Positions 42,464 to 51,366 of a stretch of DNA of 64,000 nucleotides are shown here, piece after piece. The DNA comes from Mesorhizobium metallidurans STM 2683 (GTDB lineage: Bacteria > Pseudomonadota > Alphaproteobacteria > Rhizobiales > Rhizobiaceae). Position numbers and translations under genes: made by a program. A model generated the notes under the pieces. That model was not told the DNA's origin and ran no database searches. It saw nothing but the letters and a program-made list of their open reading frames with translations. The stretch covers positions 62,001-126,000 of the forward strand of contig NZ_CAUM01000146.1 in assembly GCF_000350085.1 (NCBI RefSeq), given 5' to 3'. Numbering within the stretch: the stretch's first letter is position 1; every line of letters begins with the position of its first letter.

Positions 42464-43900
42464 ATGATGCCGCCTGCAAAAAAGGAAGTCCGTCCGTCGA
42501 GCCGCGGAGGACGTGCCCGCACGCCTGCGTTCGTGAAAAATCTGCGGGGCGTGAAGAACTGGAAGGAAGTCAGCGCCTGGCTGGAATGGCGCGGCATCGA
42601 GGACATCGAATGCATCACGCCCGACCAGGCCGGCGTTGCGCGCGGCAAGATGATGCCATCGAAGAAATTCACCTCCAACACCTCGCTGGCGCTGCCTTCG
42701 GCGGTATTCATGACGACGATTTCCGGCGGCTATCCGGAGGACGGCAACGGCTTCCACTATCCGGAGGACGACGGCGACCTCAAGCTGATGCCGGATCTTT
42801 CCACGCTGACCGTGGTGCCGTGGGAAGAGGATCCAACGGCGGCGGTCATTTGCGACCTCGTCCACCAGGACGGCCGATCGGTCGAGTTCACGCCGCGCAA
42901 CGTGCTGAGGCGCGTGCTTGCCGCCTACGACAAGCGCGGGCTGAAGCCGGTGGTGGCGCCCGAGATCGAATTCTACCTGGTGCGCAAGAATCCCGACCCG
43001 GACTACCCGCTGACCCCGCCCGTCGGACGGTCCGGACGGCCGATCGGTGGCGGCGCCGGCTATTCGATCGCCGGCGTCAACGAGTTCGACGAACTGATCG
43101 ACGACATCTACCATTTTTCCGAGAGCCAGGGCCTGGAGATCGACACGCTGATCCATGAGGAGGGAGCCGGCCAGCTCGAGATCAATCTGCGCCATGGCGA
43201 TCCGATCGAACTCGCCGACCAGGTGTTCATGTTCAAGCGCACCATTCGCGAGGCGGCGCTGAAGCATGAGATCTATGCCACCTTCATGGCCAAACCCATC
43301 CAGGGCCAGCCCGGTTCGGCGATGCACATCCATCAGTCGATTATCGACAAGAAGAGCGGCAAGAACGTCTTTTCGGCCGAGGACGGCTCGGAGACCGACG
43401 ATTTCTTCCATTTCATCGGCGGCATGCAGAAACATGTGCCGAACGCGCTGGTGATGTTTGCACCCTATGTCAATTCCTACCGCCGGCTGACGCAGTCGGC
43501 TTCGGCGCCGGTCAACAACAAATGGGGCTACGACAACCGCACCACCGCCTTCCGCGTTCCGCGCTCCGACCCGGCGGCCCGACGCGTCGAAAACCGCATT
43601 CCCTCTTCCGATGCCAATCCCTATCTGGCGCTGGCCGCATCGCTCGCCTGCGGCCTGATCGGCATGACCAACAAGATCAAGGCCGAGCCGCCTGTGCTGA
43701 CGACCGCCAATGCGGACCAGATCGACCTGCCGCGCAGCCTGCTGGAAGCCGTCGACCTGTTCGAGGCCGACGAGGAACTCGGCACGCTGCTCGGCAAGTC
43801 CTTCGTCGCGACCTTTGCGGCGATCAAGCGGGCGGAATTCGAAACCTTCATGGAAGTGATCAGCCCGTGGGAGCGGGAGTATCTGCTGCTGAACGTTTAG
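42464..43900 (+). CDS. puuA: Glutamine synthetase-family, gamma-glutamylputrescine synthetase-like
   Basis: A 478-residue GS-type ligase. VAPEIEFYLV, GAGQLEINLRHGDP, GSAMHIHQSI and NKWGYDNRTTAFRVP are GS active-site stretches, and ENRIPSSDANPYLALAAS is typical of the PuuA group. It would join glutamate to putrescine, the first step of the Puu route. ATG 42464 or 42467. It is followed by an S23-like gene and then an amine-oxidase gene, so the puuA-puuB pair has been separated by an insertion. Confidence 0.8.
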   Translation: MMPPAKKEVRPSSRGGRARTPAFVKNLRGVKNWKEVSAWLEWRGIEDIECITPDQAGVARGKMMPSKKFTSNTSLALPSAVFMTTISGGYPEDGNGFHYPEDDGDLKLMPDLSTLTVVPWEEDPTAAVICDLVHQDGRSVEFTPRNVLRRVLAAYDKRGLKPVVAPEIEFYLVRKNPDPDYPLTPPVGRSGRPIGGGAGYSIAGVNEFDELIDDIYHFSESQGLEIDTLIHEEGAGQLEINLRHGDPIELADQVFMFKRTIREAALKHEIYATFMAKPIQGQPGSAMHIHQSIIDKKSGKNVFSAEDGSETDDFFHFIGGMQKHVPNALVMFAPYVNSYRRLTQSASAPVNNKWGYDNRTTAFRVPRSDPAARRVENRIPSSDANPYLALAASLACGLIGMTNKIKAEPPVLTTANADQIDLPRSLLEAVDLFEADEELGTLLGKSFVATFAAIKRAEFETFMEVISPWEREYLLLNV

Positions 43901-43902
43901 GG

Positions 43903-43926
43903 GAGTAGGGCAGTACGGCAGTAGGG
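43903..43926. repeat. Left 8-bp repeat array flanking the S23-like gene
   Basis: Three units, GAGTAGGG, CAGTACGG and CAGTAGGG, begin two bases after the puuA stop. They are in inverted orientation to the CCCTACTG array at 44310-44387, so RNA across the unit could fold with the arrays paired. Confidence 0.8.
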
Positions 43927-43937
43927 GGCGGCATGTG

Positions 43938-44303
43938 ATGGCGAAGATCGAGTCCTACAGGGATCTGATCGTCTGGCAGCAGGCGATGGACCTGGCAGTA
44001 TCAATCTATGAAGCGACACGAGCTTGGCCGAAAAACGAACTCTATGGAGTGACAGGTCAGGCGCGTCGGGCAGCTACCTCCGTGCCTGCCAACATCGCTG
44101 AGGGTTACGGCCGAGAGAGCCGAGCTTGCTACCAGCAATTTCTCAGGATCGCCCAAGGATCGCTGAAGGAACTGGAGACGCATCTTATGATTGCGCACCG
44201 TGTCGGAATCGCCACGCGCGAGGCGGTCGAACCCTTGATGAACCGCAGCGAGAGCGTAGGGACGCTCTTGCGCCTTCTGATCCGCAAATTGTCACCTGAA
44301 TAG
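43938..44303 (+). CDS. Four-helix-bundle protein, S23/23S-rRNA intervening-sequence type
   Basis: A 121-residue protein of the IVS-encoded S23 family (TIGR02436 type). YRDLIVWQQAMDLAVSIYEAT, YGVTGQARRAATSVPANIAEG and YQQFLRIAQGSLKELETHL are hallmark stretches (each read separately). Related proteins are encoded inside 23S rRNA intervening sequences and resemble Avd of diversity-generating retroelements. ATG 43938 chosen; GTG 43935 is in frame. It lies inside the puuA-puuB operon and is flanked by inverted 8-bp repeat arrays, so it looks like an inserted unit. Confidence 0.88.
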   Translation: MAKIESYRDLIVWQQAMDLAVSIYEATRAWPKNELYGVTGQARRAATSVPANIAEGYGRESRACYQQFLRIAQGSLKELETHLMIAHRVGIATREAVEPLMNRSESVGTLLRLLIRKLSPE

Positions 44304-44309
44304 CTTCTA

Positions 44310-44387
44310 CCCTACTGCCCTACTGCCCTACTGCCCTACTGCCCTACTGCCCTACTGCCCTACTGCCCTACTGCCCTACTGCCCTAC
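44310..44387. repeat. Right 8-bp minisatellite (CCCTACTG x about 9.75)
   Basis: Nine exact tandem CCCTACTG units (44310-44381) and a partial CCCTAC end seven to twelve bases before the puuB-like start. The unit is the reverse complement of the CAGTAGGG units at 43903-43926. Copy number is likely to vary between strains. Confidence 0.95.
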
Positions 44388-44399
44388 CTGTCGGTCATC

Positions 44400-45686
44400 A
44401 TGCCCTACCAATCCCCCATCTCTCCCGGCCGCTCCTGGTACGAGGATTCAGCGGGACCTCGGCCCGAGTACGCGGCGCTCGACGGCGACCGGACATGCGA
44501 CGTGGTCATCGTCGGTGGCGGTTTCACCGGCCTGTCGGCGGCTGCCCATCTGGCCAAGGCCGGCGCCAATGTCGTGCTGACCGAGGCGCATCGTTTCGGC
44601 GATGGCGCATCCGGCCGCAATGGCGGCCAGCTTGGGACGGGCCAGCGTGCCTGGGCCGAGGAAATGGAGGCCGAATACGGGTTTTCCCGGGCCAAGGCGC
44701 TGTTCGACCTGGCGGAGGAGGCCAAGGCGCACCTCATCGAATTCGCCGCCGTCAACCGCATCGAGATCGACTATATGCCGGGCCAGATGTCGGTGGCGCA
44801 CAAGAAGCGCCATGTCGACGACTACAAAGCGCATGCCGAGATCATGGCAAGCCGCTTCGGCTATTCGCATATTTCCTTCATGGATGCCAGGGAGACGGCG
44901 GAGCGGCTGGGATCGACCGCTTATTTCGGCGGCACCCGCGATACCGGCACCGGCCACATCCATCCGCTCAAGCTGGTGATCGGCACGGCAAAGGTAGCGG
45001 CTGAGGCGGGCGCGCAGCTGTTCGAGCAAACGCCGGCGACCGGCATCACCTCCGTCGGCGGCAAGGTCAATGTCACGACGCCGAAGGGCACGATTACAGC
45101 CGAGAAATGCCTGTTCGGCGTCAATGCCTATGGCGGCGCGCTGGAGCCGGTGAGTGCGGCGCACATCATGCCGATCGGCTCCTTCATCGGCGCGACGGTG
45201 CCGCTCGGGGCCGACACAAAAGTGCTGCCGGGCGGCGAGGCGGTCGACGATTCGCGCTTTGTCGTGCGCTATTTCCGCAAAACGAGGGATGGCCGGCTGC
45301 TGTTCGGCGGGCGCGAGATCTATGCGGTCAACGATCCGAAGGACATTCACATCCACATCCGCCGGCAGATAGCAGAGCTTTATCCCGACCTCAGGGATGT
45401 CGAGATCACCCATGGCTGGGGCGGCTATGTCGGCATCACAGTGCCGAGGAAACCTTTCGTGCGCGAGGTGATGCCCAATGTGATTTCGATCGGCGGCTAT
45501 TCCGGCCACGGCGTGATGCTGTCGAACTTCTTCGGCAAGCTCTATGCAGAAACTGTTTCAGGCAACCGGGACCGGCTGAAACTGATAGAGGATCTGAAAA
45601 TCCCGCCCTTTCCCGGCGGCCGGCGCTGGCGCACGCCTCTGCTCTTCCTCGCACTCAACTGGTTCGCCTTGAGGGACAGGATTTAA
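44400..45686 (+). CDS. puuB: FAD-dependent gamma-glutamylputrescine oxidoreductase-like
   Basis: A 428-residue DAO-family flavoenzyme. The dinucleotide motif VVIVGGGFTGLSAAAHLAKAG is at about residues 33-53 (read in part), SGRNGGQLGTGQR is the second FAD contact, and GGYSGHGVMLSNFFGKL the C-terminal FAD loop. It would oxidise gamma-glutamylputrescine from the puuA product. ATG 44400 has no clear ribosome site because the repeat array lies directly upstream, so its translation may depend on array length. Confidence 0.82.
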   Translation: MPYQSPISPGRSWYEDSAGPRPEYAALDGDRTCDVVIVGGGFTGLSAAAHLAKAGANVVLTEAHRFGDGASGRNGGQLGTGQRAWAEEMEAEYGFSRAKALFDLAEEAKAHLIEFAAVNRIEIDYMPGQMSVAHKKRHVDDYKAHAEIMASRFGYSHISFMDARETAERLGSTAYFGGTRDTGTGHIHPLKLVIGTAKVAAEAGAQLFEQTPATGITSVGGKVNVTTPKGTITAEKCLFGVNAYGGALEPVSAAHIMPIGSFIGATVPLGADTKVLPGGEAVDDSRFVVRYFRKTRDGRLLFGGREIYAVNDPKDIHIHIRRQIAELYPDLRDVEITHGWGGYVGITVPRKPFVREVMPNVISIGGYSGHGVMLSNFFGKLYAETVSGNRDRLKLIEDLKIPPFPGGRRWRTPLLFLALNWFALRDRI

Positions 45687-45809
45687 CCACAGATTGCAGA
45701 AACCCTTGGCAAAACACCTTCCAAGCGTGCAGAATCGCTCGTAAAAGGCGCAGTGATGCCACAATCTGGGTTGAAAGATGCAGGCCGTGGGCAGTTAAGC
45801 GGGGCTTTT

Positions 45810-45835
45810 GCGGGCTTGCCCGCGCGTGTTTTTTT
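45810..45835 (+). terminator. Possible terminator after the puuB-like gene
   Basis: GCGGG/CCCGC (45810-45823) with a four-base CTTG loop is followed after five bases by a run of seven T residues. The short stem makes it tentative. The rest of 45687-45898 shows nothing else. Confidence 0.4.
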
Positions 45836-45910
45836 GCGGACCGATGCCGATCGAATGCCGGCTTACCGGCACAGATCGAAAGAACATCGGCCGCAAATGG
45901 AGGTGGCAGA

Positions 45911-46720
45911 GTGAGAGAGCCCTTTAGTTTCGGCATGCCGGAACGACGGCGCTTTGCGATGCAGTTCGGCTACGACATGCGGCCTACCTTCTGGCAAGGA
46001 GTCCGCTCGAACTCGCATCTGGTGATCGCCGCGCTTGGCACCGCAGCGCTGCTTGGCGTGGCCGCGGTGGCGCTATGGCTGGCATTGCCGGCCAATGAGA
46101 GACAGGCGGCCGCGAGCCCGGGGCAGACCGTCCCGACCATTCCGGTGAAGACAACGAAGATCATCCCGACGGCAGCCGCAACGGCTGCTGAGCTGCCACG
46201 GGCCGCTGGCAAGGCCGACGCGGTTTCGCCGACTGTGGCCGCGGCGGAGGCCGAAATACCGGCTCTGGCGCCGAATGACCCCCGCTGGACAGGATCAAAG
46301 GCCGCATCCGCCGCCGCGTCATCCGGCCAGGAGGCGGGCAAGAGCGAGCAAGCGGCCGCATTCGCCGACCCGGCGGCAAAGAACGATGCGGCAACAATGC
46401 TTGCCAAGGTCGCGGCCCCGGGCAAGACGGACGGCGCGCAAACCGCCGCCATTGCAACTGCGAAACCACAGGCGCCTGCGGCAGCGCAGGACGACAGCGA
46501 TCAAGCCAAAGCCAAGTCGCGGAAAGCAGCCGCGGCCGGCACCGGACGCATTCTGAGAGCCGTCACCATGCGAACCGGCCCGAAGAAGAATGCAGCCGCC
46601 ATGGTCACCGTTCCCGCCAAGACTTCCGTGCAGGTGATGGGCTGCAAGCAATGGTGCCAGATCGTCTATAACGGCAAGCGCGGCTGGATCTACAAGACTT
46701 ATATCAAGACAGGCGCCTGA
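45911..46720 (+). CDS. Membrane-anchored SH3-domain protein
   Basis: A 269-residue protein. The GTG start at 45911 is seven bases after GGAGG, which decides it over ATG 45935 and 45959. A single membrane span (about residues 38-62, VIAALGTAALLGVAAVALWLAL) is followed by a long Ala/Pro/Lys-rich periplasmic linker and a C-terminal bacterial SH3 domain (about 210-269: AVTMRTGPKKNAAAMVTVPA, then CKQWCQIVYNGKRGWIY). Such proteins bind peptidoglycan. Function otherwise unknown. Confidence 0.82.
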   Translation: MREPFSFGMPERRRFAMQFGYDMRPTFWQGVRSNSHLVIAALGTAALLGVAAVALWLALPANERQAAASPGQTVPTIPVKTTKIIPTAAATAAELPRAAGKADAVSPTVAAAEAEIPALAPNDPRWTGSKAASAAASSGQEAGKSEQAAAFADPAAKNDAATMLAKVAAPGKTDGAQTAAIATAKPQAPAAAQDDSDQAKAKSRKAAAAGTGRILRAVTMRTGPKKNAAAMVTVPAKTSVQVMGCKQWCQIVYNGKRGWIYKTYIKTGA

Positions 46721-46781
46721 TGCCCGCGCCGGTCTGGAGAACCGCGGATCCCTGACGGCCGCCCAGCCCGTGAAATCTCCG

Positions 46782-48077
46782 TCAGGCGCCGAGCAGACGG
46801 CGAAAGCGCCGCCATCGTCTGGCATGCCTGCGTTGCCTGACATGGTCGCGGTGTTCTTCGAACGGCACCTCGTACAGGCCGCACGTGTCGCACCCTTCCC
46901 GCTTGCCGCAGACCGGGACCCAGCATTTGACATCATGCGTCCAGGCAAGCGCGACCCTCTCCAGGTGGAGCCTGGAGGAGCTTTTGAGCAGGATAAGTTC
47001 GCCGTCGACGGCCGTTCTCTTGATGTGCTCGGAGACCTCCTTCGGCGTACGCAATTCATGAAACCGGCCGCTATCACGATCCTCTTGCCCGGCTCCCGAG
47101 CGGTGCGCATTGTCGCCGACATAGATAACCTGATCGGCAATCTCACGCGCGGTCCTGTAGGCGTAGCGGTATTTTCGGGTCGAGCCCGCATAGTCCGAGA
47201 TCTGCCCCAGAACGATGCGCTTTGGTTTCGTCGTGGCCTTGGCCATCAAATCGAAGGCAAGATCGACCGAATGCCAGGGCGACTTGGCGGCATCAACGAT
47301 GAATTGCGGGCCGCCCTCGGTGACGAGCACCTGGCAGCGGTTGGCCAGCGGCTGGAATGTCGTCACCCTGGCCGCCACTTTCTCGGGAGGAACGCCAAGC
47401 TCCAATGCCGCGCAAACGGCCGCGGCTGTCGGCAGCCAGAAATGTTCGGCCGGAAATGCCGTCTTCAATTCCAGCACGCCGCCCCGCCAATGGATGGCCA
47501 ACGTCAACTTGTCCGGATAGGCGGCATTGACGTTGGTCACGCGATAGTCGGCCTGTTCCGACACGCCGAAAGTAACGACACGATGCGCGGTGGCGGAAGC
47601 CATGCCGATCACATGGGGATCATCCGCATTGAGGATGGCGAAGCCGCCCGGCTCCAGCGCATCGACCAAGGCGCGCTTTTCCCGGGCGACGTTCTCCAGG
47701 GTTTTGAATGCTGAAAAATGTTCGAGGCGGACCATGGTAACTATGGCTACATGCGGCTTCAGCATATCCGCCATTGGCTTGAGCGTACCCGGCCCACTGG
47801 CTCCGGCTTCGAAAATGACGTAGTCGAGTTCGGTCGTATTCTTGATGCGCTTGTACAGCATCCTGACCAACGCGTTCATCGTATTGGCGAGGACCTGGGT
47901 ATGCACCGAGCCATGACTGGCCAGTATGTGCCCAAGCAGTTCGGTCACGGTCGATTTGCCCGAACTGCCGGTTACACCAATAACGGTCGCGTTGATCTTT
48001 GAGCGGGCGCGTTTTGCCCGGTAGACGTCGAAACGACGCCGCAGGTCTTCGCGAACTTTCCGCAATCCCGCGTTCAT
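46782..48077 (-). CDS. Stand-alone Mur ligase-family protein with Cys-rich tail
   Basis: A 431-residue protein with MurF-like central and C-terminal Mur ligase domains. VTGSSGKSTVTELLGHIL is the P-loop (about residues 34-51), FEAGASGPG and LNADDPHV follow as in Mur ligases, and ISDYAGSTRKYRYAYRTARE is in the C-terminal domain. It lacks the N-terminal UDP-binding domain of peptidoglycan enzymes and ends with CWVPVCGKREGCDTCGL and a basic tail. It is not in a dcw cluster. It probably joins an amino acid to a non-peptidoglycan substrate. Confidence 0.8.
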   Translation of the reverse strand: MNAGLRKVREDLRRRFDVYRAKRARSKINATVIGVTGSSGKSTVTELLGHILASHGSVHTQVLANTMNALVRMLYKRIKNTTELDYVIFEAGASGPGTLKPMADMLKPHVAIVTMVRLEHFSAFKTLENVAREKRALVDALEPGGFAILNADDPHVIGMASATAHRVVTFGVSEQADYRVTNVNAAYPDKLTLAIHWRGGVLELKTAFPAEHFWLPTAAAVCAALELGVPPEKVAARVTTFQPLANRCQVLVTEGGPQFIVDAAKSPWHSVDLAFDLMAKATTKPKRIVLGQISDYAGSTRKYRYAYRTAREIADQVIYVGDNAHRSGAGQEDRDSGRFHELRTPKEVSEHIKRTAVDGELILLKSSSRLHLERVALAWTHDVKCWVPVCGKREGCDTCGLYEVPFEEHRDHVRQRRHARRWRRFRRLLGA

Positions 48078-48164
48078 TGCGCCACCGACCCCTATCCTGT
48101 TTCAGCGTCTTATGCCTTTCGCCGGACGCTCAAGTCAAATTGCTTCCCGTTATGGCCAGGCCGC

Positions 48165-48926
48165 TCAGATGCAGCGTCCGCCATCGACTTCGAGCGCCAC
48201 GCCGGTGACGAAAGCTGCCTCGTCCGACGCCAGCCAGAGCGCCGCGTTGGCTATGTCGAGCGGTTTCGAAAGCCGGCCAAGCGGGATCGATGCGCGGAAT
48301 TTCTCGCGCATTTCCGGCGTGTCGGCGCCCATGAATTTTTCCAGCATGCCGGTCTCGCCGGCCACCGGACAGAGACAATTGACGCGGATGTTCTTCGGCG
48401 CGAGTTCCACCGCCATCGACTTGGTCGCGGTGATCGCCCAGCCCTTCGACGCGTTGTACCAGGTAAGGCCGGGCCGCGGCCTGATGCCAGCCGTGGAAGC
48501 CGTGGTCAGGATGACGCCGCCGCCCTGCCGTTCCATGATCGGTACGACCGCAAGTGCCGCATGATAGATCGCCTTCATGTTGACGGCGGTGATCAGGTCG
48601 AAGGTCGTCTCGTCGACCTCGAGCATATCGCCGTTGCGATGGGTGTAGCCGGCATTGTTGACCATGATGTCGATGCGGCCAAAGGCGCTCTTTGCGGCAT
48701 AAACCATCTCGTCGAACTCGGAACGCAGCGAGACGTCCGTCTGGGTCCAGATCGCGTTGGGGCCGATATCGCCGGCAACGCGTTCGGCACCCTTGGCATT
48801 GAGGTCGGCGACGACGATGCTGGCGCCCTCCTCGGCAAAGCGCCGCGCCATGCCCTCACCGAAACCGGACGCAGCGCCGGTGATGATGGCGACCTTGTTT
48901 TCCAGGCGCATGCTTTTCTCACTCAT
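48165..48926 (-). CDS. Short-chain dehydrogenase/reductase (SDR)
   Basis: A 253-residue classical SDR. TGAASGFGEGMARRF is the cofactor loop, VVADLN has the Asp for NAD(H), NNAGYTH is the central motif, and the catalytic Ser-Tyr-Lys appear as TTAST, WYNASKG. The ending EVDGGRCI is typical. Start 48926 is preferred, with 48911 (MRLENKV) as alternative. Substrate unknown; it stands alone. Confidence 0.9.
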   Translation of the reverse strand: MSEKSMRLENKVAIITGAASGFGEGMARRFAEEGASIVVADLNAKGAERVAGDIGPNAIWTQTDVSLRSEFDEMVYAAKSAFGRIDIMVNNAGYTHRNGDMLEVDETTFDLITAVNMKAIYHAALAVVPIMERQGGGVILTTASTAGIRPRPGLTWYNASKGWAITATKSMAVELAPKNIRVNCLCPVAGETGMLEKFMGADTPEMREKFRASIPLGRLSKPLDIANAALWLASDEAAFVTGVALEVDGGRCI

Positions 48927-49134
48927 TGAACCGCTCTATGCTGCATCTGCGAAGGCCTCCCGGAGCCATCGCTCGCGACAAGCCTCCGGGTCGCGCCAGT
49001 GTCAAGGGCACATGTTAGGACCAATCGTTGAAAGACCGACTGGCCTTGGGATGTGACACGATGGCACTGGAAAATTTAAATCGATTAGAATATATCAGCC
49101 GCGTACTTGCGACCGGCGTCAGAGCGGACAGACC

Positions 49135-50604
49135 ATGACCAGCCAGATCATCCCTGTCGACCCTTTCGACTTCATCATTTTCGGCGGCACCGGCGATCTG
49201 TCGGAACGCAAGCTCCTGCCTTCGCTCTATCATCGCCAGCGCGACCATCAGTTCTCCGAGCCGACCCGTATCATCGGAACCTCGCGCTCGAAGATGACCG
49301 ACGAGGAGTTCCAGGCGTTCGCCAAGCAGGCGATCTCGGACCATGTTAAGCCGGCCGACATCGACGCCAAGGAGCTGAAGACGTTCCTGGCGCGGCTCTC
49401 CTATGTCTCGGCCGACGCCACCACGGGCGCCGGTTTCGACAAGTTGAAGAAGGCGATCGGCGACAGCGAGTGCATCCGCGCCTTCTATCTGGCGGTGGCG
49501 CCGGCGCTGTTCGGCGACATCTCGCACAAGCTGAAAGAGCACAATCTGATCACGCCGAACTCGCGCATCGTGCTGGAGAAGCCGATCGGGCGCGACCTCG
49601 CCTCGGCGCGCACGCTCAACGACCTGGTCGGCGATGATTTCCACGAGAGCCAGATCTTTCGCATCGACCACTATCTCGGCAAGGAGACGGTGCAGAACCT
49701 GATGGCGCTGCGCTTTGCCAATGCACTTTACGAGCCGTTGTGGAATTCCGCCAATGTCGACCATGTGCAGATCACCGTGGCCGAGACGGTCGGCCTGGAA
49801 GACCGCGTCACCTATTACGACAAGGCCGGCGCGCTGCGCGACATGGTGCAGAACCACATGCTGCAGCTTCTCTGCCTCGTCGCCATGGAAGCGCCGTCGT
49901 CGATGGACGCCGACGCCGTGCGCGACGAAAAGCTGAAAGTGCTGCGGTCGCTGAAGCGCATCAACGGCAACGAGGCGCCCAAGCATACGGTGCGCGGCCA
50001 GTACCGCGCCGGAGCCTCGGCCGGAGGGCCGGTGAAGAGCTATGTCGAGGAACTCGGCAAGGACAGCAACACCGAGACCTTCGTCGCCATCAAGGCCGAG
50101 ATCGGCAACTGGCGCTGGGCGGGCGTGCCGTTCTACCTCAGGACGGGCAAGCGGCTGGCGACCCGCGTTTCGGAAATCGTCATCGAATTCAAGCCGATTC
50201 CGCACTCGATCTTCGACGACAGCGCCGGGCCGATCTTCGCCAACCAGCTGGTGATCAGGCTGCAGCCGGACGAAGGCGTCAGGCAGTTCATCATGATCAA
50301 GGATCCGGGGCCGGGCGGCATGCGGCTGCGCCAGATCTCGCTCGACATGAGTTTCGCGCAATCCTTCGACGGTCGCGCGCCCGATGCCTATGAGCGGCTG
50401 ATCATGGATGTCATCCGCGGCAACCAGACGCTGTTCATGCGCCGCGACGAGGTCGAGGCGGCATGGCAATGGATCGACCCGATCCAGAACGCCTGGGAAA
50501 GCGCCAGGCAGGACGCACAGGGCTACACGGCGGGCACCTGGGGCCCTTCGGCCTCGATTGCCCTGATCGAACGCGACGGGCGGACATGGCACGAGAGCAA
50601 TTGA
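49135..50604 (+). CDS. zwf: Glucose-6-phosphate 1-dehydrogenase
   Basis: A 489-residue enzyme, the first step of the Entner-Doudoroff and pentose-phosphate routes. IFGGTGDLSERKLLPSLYH is the nucleotide loop and RIDHYLGKETVQNL the substrate-binding motif with the catalytic His nearby. It overlaps pgl by 19 bases. The upstream gap (48927-49134) has an AT-rich stretch near 49073-49095 that may hold the promoter. Confidence 0.97.
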   Translation: MTSQIIPVDPFDFIIFGGTGDLSERKLLPSLYHRQRDHQFSEPTRIIGTSRSKMTDEEFQAFAKQAISDHVKPADIDAKELKTFLARLSYVSADATTGAGFDKLKKAIGDSECIRAFYLAVAPALFGDISHKLKEHNLITPNSRIVLEKPIGRDLASARTLNDLVGDDFHESQIFRIDHYLGKETVQNLMALRFANALYEPLWNSANVDHVQITVAETVGLEDRVTYYDKAGALRDMVQNHMLQLLCLVAMEAPSSMDADAVRDEKLKVLRSLKRINGNEAPKHTVRGQYRAGASAGGPVKSYVEELGKDSNTETFVAIKAEIGNWRWAGVPFYLRTGKRLATRVSEIVIEFKPIPHSIFDDSAGPIFANQLVIRLQPDEGVRQFIMIKDPGPGGMRLRQISLDMSFAQSFDGRAPDAYERLIMDVIRGNQTLFMRRDEVEAAWQWIDPIQNAWESARQDAQGYTAGTWGPSASIALIERDGRTWHESN

Positions 50605-51296
50605 ACGCCTACACTTGGCATGCGTTCGCCGACGGCCCCCAACTGGCGGCAGCGCTTGCCGGCCACGTTGCGGGCCGCCTCACCAAGGCGATCGCCGAGC
50701 GCGGCACGGGGCTGCTCGCCGTTTCAGGCGGTACGACGCCGGCGAAATTTTTCGCAACGCTTTCGAAGATACCGATTGCCTGGGACAGAGTGACGGTGAC
50801 GCTGGTCGACGAGCGCTTCGTGCCGGCCTCCTCGCCACGTTCCAACGCCGGTCTGGTTGCCGCCAACCTGTTGCAGAACGCGGCCGCCGCCGCACGTTTC
50901 GTGCCGCTCTATCACGAGGCCGCAGGCATCGAGACTGCCGCGGCGTCCGACGATGCGGCATTGCAGTCACTGCCCTGGCCGCTCGATGTGGTCGTGCTCG
51001 GCATGGGAACCGACGGCCACACCGCCTCGTTTTTTCCCGATGCCGACAATCTGGCAAAATTGCTCGACCCGTCCTCGACAAGGATCGTGCTGCCGGTCCA
51101 CGCGGCAAGCGCCGGCGAGCCGCGACTGACGCTGGCGCTGGCGCGGATCCTCGCTGCCGGTTTCATCGCACTGCACATAGAGGGCGAGGACAAGCGCACC
51201 GCGTTTGACGGCGCCATGGGACCGGGCGCGAGAAAGCCCATTCGTGCCGTGATCGACGCAGCGCCCAAGGCCGTAGAGGTTTTCTGGGCACCCTGA
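50586..51296 (+). CDS. pgl: 6-phosphogluconolactonase
   Basis: A 236-residue lactonase. [26 protein letters not shown] and [20 protein letters not shown] are family motifs. ATG 50586 overlaps zwf; the frame extends further upstream inside zwf. It hydrolyses the zwf product to 6-phosphogluconate for edd. Confidence 0.94.
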   Translation: MAREQLNAYTWHAFADGPQLAAALAGHVAGRLTKAIAERGTGLLAVSGGTTPAKFFATLSKIPIAWDRVTVTLVDERFVPASSPRSNAGLVAANLLQNAAAAARFVPLYHEAAGIETAAASDDAALQSLPWPLDVVVLGMGTDGHTASFFPDADNLAKLLDPSSTRIVLPVHAASAGEPRLTLALARILAAGFIALHIEGEDKRTAFDGAMGPGARKPIRAVIDAAPKAVEVFWAP

Positions 51297-51366
51297 TTTT
51301 CAACTCGCCAATGGTCCCGGCAGATGGTGGGAGGATGTTTTCCGGGACCCGAAAGGACCGACCGCC

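Noticed and set aside
44310-44387. Regular repeats considered as a CRISPR array
   Set aside because: The unit is 8 bp with no spacers, so it is a simple minisatellite.
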